This document shows, piece by piece, positions 60,287 through 64,000 of a DNA stretch of 64,000 bases. The notes beneath the pieces are model-generated. The model saw only the letters and a list, made by a program, of their open reading frames with translations, made no database searches and had not been told where the DNA came from. Every line of letters begins with the position of its first letter. Position 1 is the stretch's first letter. Made by a program: the position numbers and the translations under genes. Origin of the DNA: Lytechinus variegatus. Taxonomy: Eukaryota; Echinodermata; Echinoidea; Temnopleuroida; Toxopneustidae. The stretch spans positions 43,682,922-43,746,921 of the forward strand of contig NC_054743.1 of assembly GCF_018143015.1 (NCBI RefSeq). The letters are read 5' to 3'.

Positions 60287-60749
60287 GCCGATGACAGTGG
60301 TGATAAAGGGAGTTGCTTTGAACGGGAACTACAGTCAGATCGCAAACGATATGGTCTAAACATTTGTCAAACTTGTTGGAAATAGATATAGAATTTGGCT
60401 AATGACCCGAATCTGATCAAAATTGACTAGAACTGAATCACAAAAAGATGTGACTTCATGTGACTCGAAACTCCAGAAAAACTCTGACTGGTATTTTTGA
60501 AATAGTATTGCATTTTGTTTTTTATCTCGAGTATCGTCATGTCGTTACTTGTTCGGTATCATGATCCATACCTTGCATCTCATACCACTTTTAGCAGCTC
60601 GCTGGTCCGGGCTAAGTCGTAAAATGTTGAGCTTATGAATGTCGCGTGTTAAAATAGCCAGCGCCAGACCGGTGTTATTTTGACGCTGGTAAGAACCAGA
60701 CCAGCGCCATCCCTGATCGTAAAAGAAGCGCCGCTCTGCTACGCTTGCG

Positions 60750-60974
60750 GTGCGGACTACTATTATTTATTGCGGGACTGCGGGTCTGGTGCAAAGTCCT
60801 CATTGCAAATTCAGACACTATTGACCATGTTAACTGCGACTCCAGATGTGATGTAATATACGGTGCGGACTACTAGTATTTATTGCGGGACTGCTGGTCT
60901 GGTACAAAGTCCTCATTGCGAATTCAGACACTATTGACCATGTTAACTGCGACTCCAGATGTGATGTAATATAC
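60750..60974. repeat. Tandem duplication, 113-bp unit, two copies
   Basis: GTGCGGACTACTA begins at 60750 and 60863, and the units differ at only about five positions over 113 bp. Each ends GACTCCAGATGTGATG plus TAATATAC. The close match implies a recent duplication. Confidence 0.85.
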
Positions 60975-63900
60975 ACCAGGTTCCATCACGAACTTTCTTT
61001 GACATGTTGAGGGGGCTACCGAAGCTTCATTCATCAAGGCAGGGCCCGACAACCAATTCGAATTTATGGCACTTGACAGCTCCGCATTACATCGGAAATG
61101 CAAATTGATAATTGATGCTCGGCGCGTGCCACGGGGATAATCGTTCGTAACAAAATAAAACTGGGATGTCGTCTGCGGGCAATAGTGCGTCTCGTCGGGT
61201 CGCGTCGATCCTTCATCTCGACCGGCAACATTCCAATCATTCCACAAGGATTTATCATACTTTGTACGAGTAATACTTTGGGGGCTTGGGGAGAAAACAG
61301 CGTGAAAACAGGGCTCTCAACTCGCGACTGTTTGGTTATGTTTACTTCTCAGTTCTCTTTCATTTTGTTTATGGTTTCTTTGTTCTTGCCATTTCTTTGT
61401 CCCATTTCATTTTTCTTCAGACAGCATTTCATTACTTTTTCCTTCCTCGTCTGTCTCGATCTGTTCTAGAGCTTTGTATCCTTTGTTTATCAGGAAAATA
61501 ATGAAGTCTCATATATATAGGAAACTTGAAGTGAATTTGTTTTGAAGAAATATTTTTATGAGTTGGGGTAAAGGCAGAGAGGGGGGGGGGTAGAATGCTG
61601 GTGACGGCGCAGGGTGAATGAGGTACAATATTTCCCAGTTGAGTTGTAGTGAAACGTTTCCTATTTTTACTCATCCACTCTATCCTATACCTCGGTTACC
61701 ACCATATCTTAAACTGTCAAAAAATAGCTCCTAGTCATTCATAACAGAAAGATAACGAATAAACTCTTTCGAAAACCCAAGACGCCATCCTGCACCACCC
61801 ATCAGGTCAAAACCATTGATGAATGATATCGCGGTGACAAGTGCAATCGGGATGGGTTTCAGAGGGTAACTTCTGTTTACATCCTCGTAATTGAAGAAGG
61901 CATTTATCGAGATCCTAATTCATAACGAATCTTACCATGCAATCTAATATATTGCGACCGAATTCCCGCGATAATGCAACATGAGGGGTTGAAAGATATT
62001 CCAGAGCTCTTATTCCATATAATATTCGGCGTCAGCCATTATAGGGGCGTCGGTCTTGAAAAGTGAGCTAGCAAAGCCTCCTTTTTCAAGGAGAGGATTC
62101 CATGGTTTCGGAGAGAGGCTATTAGTGTCTAGGCCTATCACATTCTTCATTATTCATTCTGTCTCAAGAACATATTCGAATCATTTATCAATTATATACA
62201 TCATCTTTCAGTATCAACTCTATTTTCCTTGTTTTCACCTATCCTTTGTTCTGTTTTGTCCATCATGGCGTAATTTCTCGGCCCCCTCTCCAATCCTCTA
62301 AATAAGCTTTTAAGCAACCAGGCAAACGGGGCGCCACGTCATTACAAACTTATCTTAATAGCGTTTTCTTTGGCTGTAACATAAAAGTTTCTCTATTTAC
62401 TGTTGCACGTAAATAGTGGTACAATTGAGCCACGCTGCAGACATTCCATGTCCCTATATCGCCCCTGCTCACATCTATAATAGTATTACGCCCTTGCCTC
62501 ATCTTGTTGTGACCATTTCAATACTTCCCCTAATGTTCTCTTGCTGTCTTATCTTTTCTTCTGCCCCTTGATTTCTTACATGCAGTTGCCTTTCCCTCTC
62601 ATTTTGTTTTTAATTCCATAGTTTAGTAAGAATCTACCCCCAGTACGGCAAAGCTAATTATTTTTTTGCCAATTTGGAATTCTGCTTACAGAAAGTTGAT
62701 AACACGTCGTCATCATGGTCAAAGTGATAAAGGCAATTTTCGTTTCGTCTACATAGTGTTTGCGGACGCCAACATTATTAATTGAAGTTAACCATGATAG
62801 CGCGCTGACTATAAGAGAATGGAAATACATATGGTAAAATAGAAATAGATAACATGTTCAGAAATGAAAACTAGAGGGTAGGCGGGTGGGGGGTTCACAT
62901 TTTACAATACACCCTCCCCGCGTCTCCCTCAAAATCATTTTCTTTTACCGGGTCGATTCCTTATTTGTCTCTCGAATGTAACTCTACAACCATCTTCACA
63001 TTCCCGTCAGACTCTGTATACATCTGTTACCTCTCTCATTCTCTTTCCACACTCCACTCTGCTCAGAACATACTTTTGGGGACCCTTTTCACATGTTAAG
63101 CTCTGCATTTTTGCGTTCCCAAACGTTATATTTCTGTTTATCAAACTTTGTAATATATCGCTTGATTGATTGCTTTGAATAAATTTGAACTCAAACTTGT
63201 ATAAGGGCCCTCTGTCTGGTCTGTCTTTTCTGATGTGTCTCCATCCGACAAGCACTCGTGCTCTCAACTTTTTCGCCTCATTTCATCTCTTTCGTACTCC
63301 CCCGTCTCAAATCTTCACCCTCCCAAAGTTTATTATTTGCACAAATGTCGTGATGGATTACATTCGTTTGAGGGGCTCTCCATAGAAATCTAACCCTCCT
63401 CCACGTCAACCAAACCAACGTTGACGACCATGTTACTCACAATCGTCGTCACGTGCTATACCAGCTGACTCATGTTCTCCTTGAAATAAAAACGTCAATG
63501 ATTTGTCGACTTCATGAATGACATGATTGTCAATTGATAGCGCCGTGCGTTGTGCCATAAACACGTCTCACGCGATGAAGTGTTTAATGACCGATAAGTG
63601 ATGACTCTGTTGGATGATATGTTTACTGAGAGAGATGGATAGATAGAGAATGATGTGAACGAGAATGATATAGGAACATGGAGGGAAGAAGAGAGAGAGA
63701 GAGAGAGAGAGATGGGGAGGAGAGAAAGAAGAAGGAAAGTTGAAGATAGAAGAAGAATGGTGACGTTGATTGTTCCTCCATACGCCTAGAATGAGAATGT
63801 CAAGGAGAGGTGAACATCTTTCATGTAAAAAATGAAAGCCATCATAAGTCTAAGGCATGAATTGAGAAAATGAAGGGGTATAATAAAATAACAAAAGAAG

Positions 63901-64000
63901 GAGCCATATCCTAAAAAGTTTACTAATGAGTGACAAAAAGCATGCTGGTAACAAAGCTTGTCTATAGTGACAAAAAGGAATGGTACGTTACGATAGGTAT
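60975..64000. other. Gene-free stretch to the window end
   Basis: If the tubulin gene is intact this is intronic. No canonical next exon (DEVRTGTYRQ-like coding) was found. A GA microsatellite lies at 63690-63712 and a poly-G run near 61580. The 60990-61250 part is more CpG-rich than its surroundings but shows no domain-bearing frame. Confidence 0.35.

Noticed and set aside
60924-61247. 107-codon open frame on the - strand
   Set aside because: It starts in non-repetitive DNA and ends in the 113-bp tandem duplication, with no recognisable domain.

Overview
The window looks like nuclear DNA from a deuterostome marine invertebrate, most likely a sea urchin or other echinoderm. The evidence is intron-split animal genes, AT-rich non-coding DNA and a dense load of short inverted-repeat DNA transposons, tRNA-derived SINEs, LINE tails and long poly-G/poly-C tracts. 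The species call is inference. No bacterial operons, CRISPR arrays or rRNA genes were seen.

Three host genes are supported. (1) A mitochondrial large-subunit ribosomal protein, MRPL19/bL19m, runs on the + strand, with four coding exons between 11279 and 15536. Its first coding exon is not resolved. (2) A type-1 cystatin (stefin) runs on the - strand with three exons, 29263-29051, 22385-22284 and 21415-21287. All junctions are in phase; the first intron is of the GC-AG class and an added hydrophobic leader precedes the stefin domain. (3) One internal exon of a divergent alpha-tubulin lies at 58851-59085 (+). Its acceptor falls directly after the codon for Met1. An exon ending ATG|GTAAGT at 32872, behind a TATA box, is a possible but distant first exon. 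The remaining tubulin exons must lie beyond position 64000.

Mobile DNA fills most of the rest. A LINE of the CR1/L2-jockey group on the - strand (52577 to beyond 56213) keeps an uninterrupted 994-residue endonuclease/reverse-transcriptase ORF. A decayed L1/Tx1-type LINE 3' end lies at about 51020-51690. LINE tails with the same AAATC-type repeats sit near 700 and 49165. Elements with convincing target-site duplications are 2093-4639 (hAT-like, 8 bp), 46624-47178 (8 bp, perfect), 1237-1463 (8 bp) and 23000-25556 (4 bp). Many smaller MITEs share GGGCCC-type ends (13052, 33058, 37620, 40669).

Layout: 1-9 kb is repeats with one hAT-like element; 9.3-17 kb is MRPL19 and its flanks; 18-19.3 kb is a foldback element; 21-29.3 kb is the stefin gene, with large repeats in its introns; 29.4-58.8 kb is gene-poor, with MITEs, minisatellites and LINEs; 58.85-64 kb is the tubulin exon followed by SINE and tandem repeats.

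The most unusual structures are: a 2.56-kb element carrying eight copies of GTCATGTCCGTTACG; a perfect 58-bp inverted repeat at 37085-37209 flanked by a 7-bp duplication, which suggests template switching; a minisatellite enclosed by perfect 12-bp inverted ends (43863-44751); a stefin that may be made in both secreted and cytosolic forms; and a confinement of the octamer TACATGTA to 9.3-32.3 kb.
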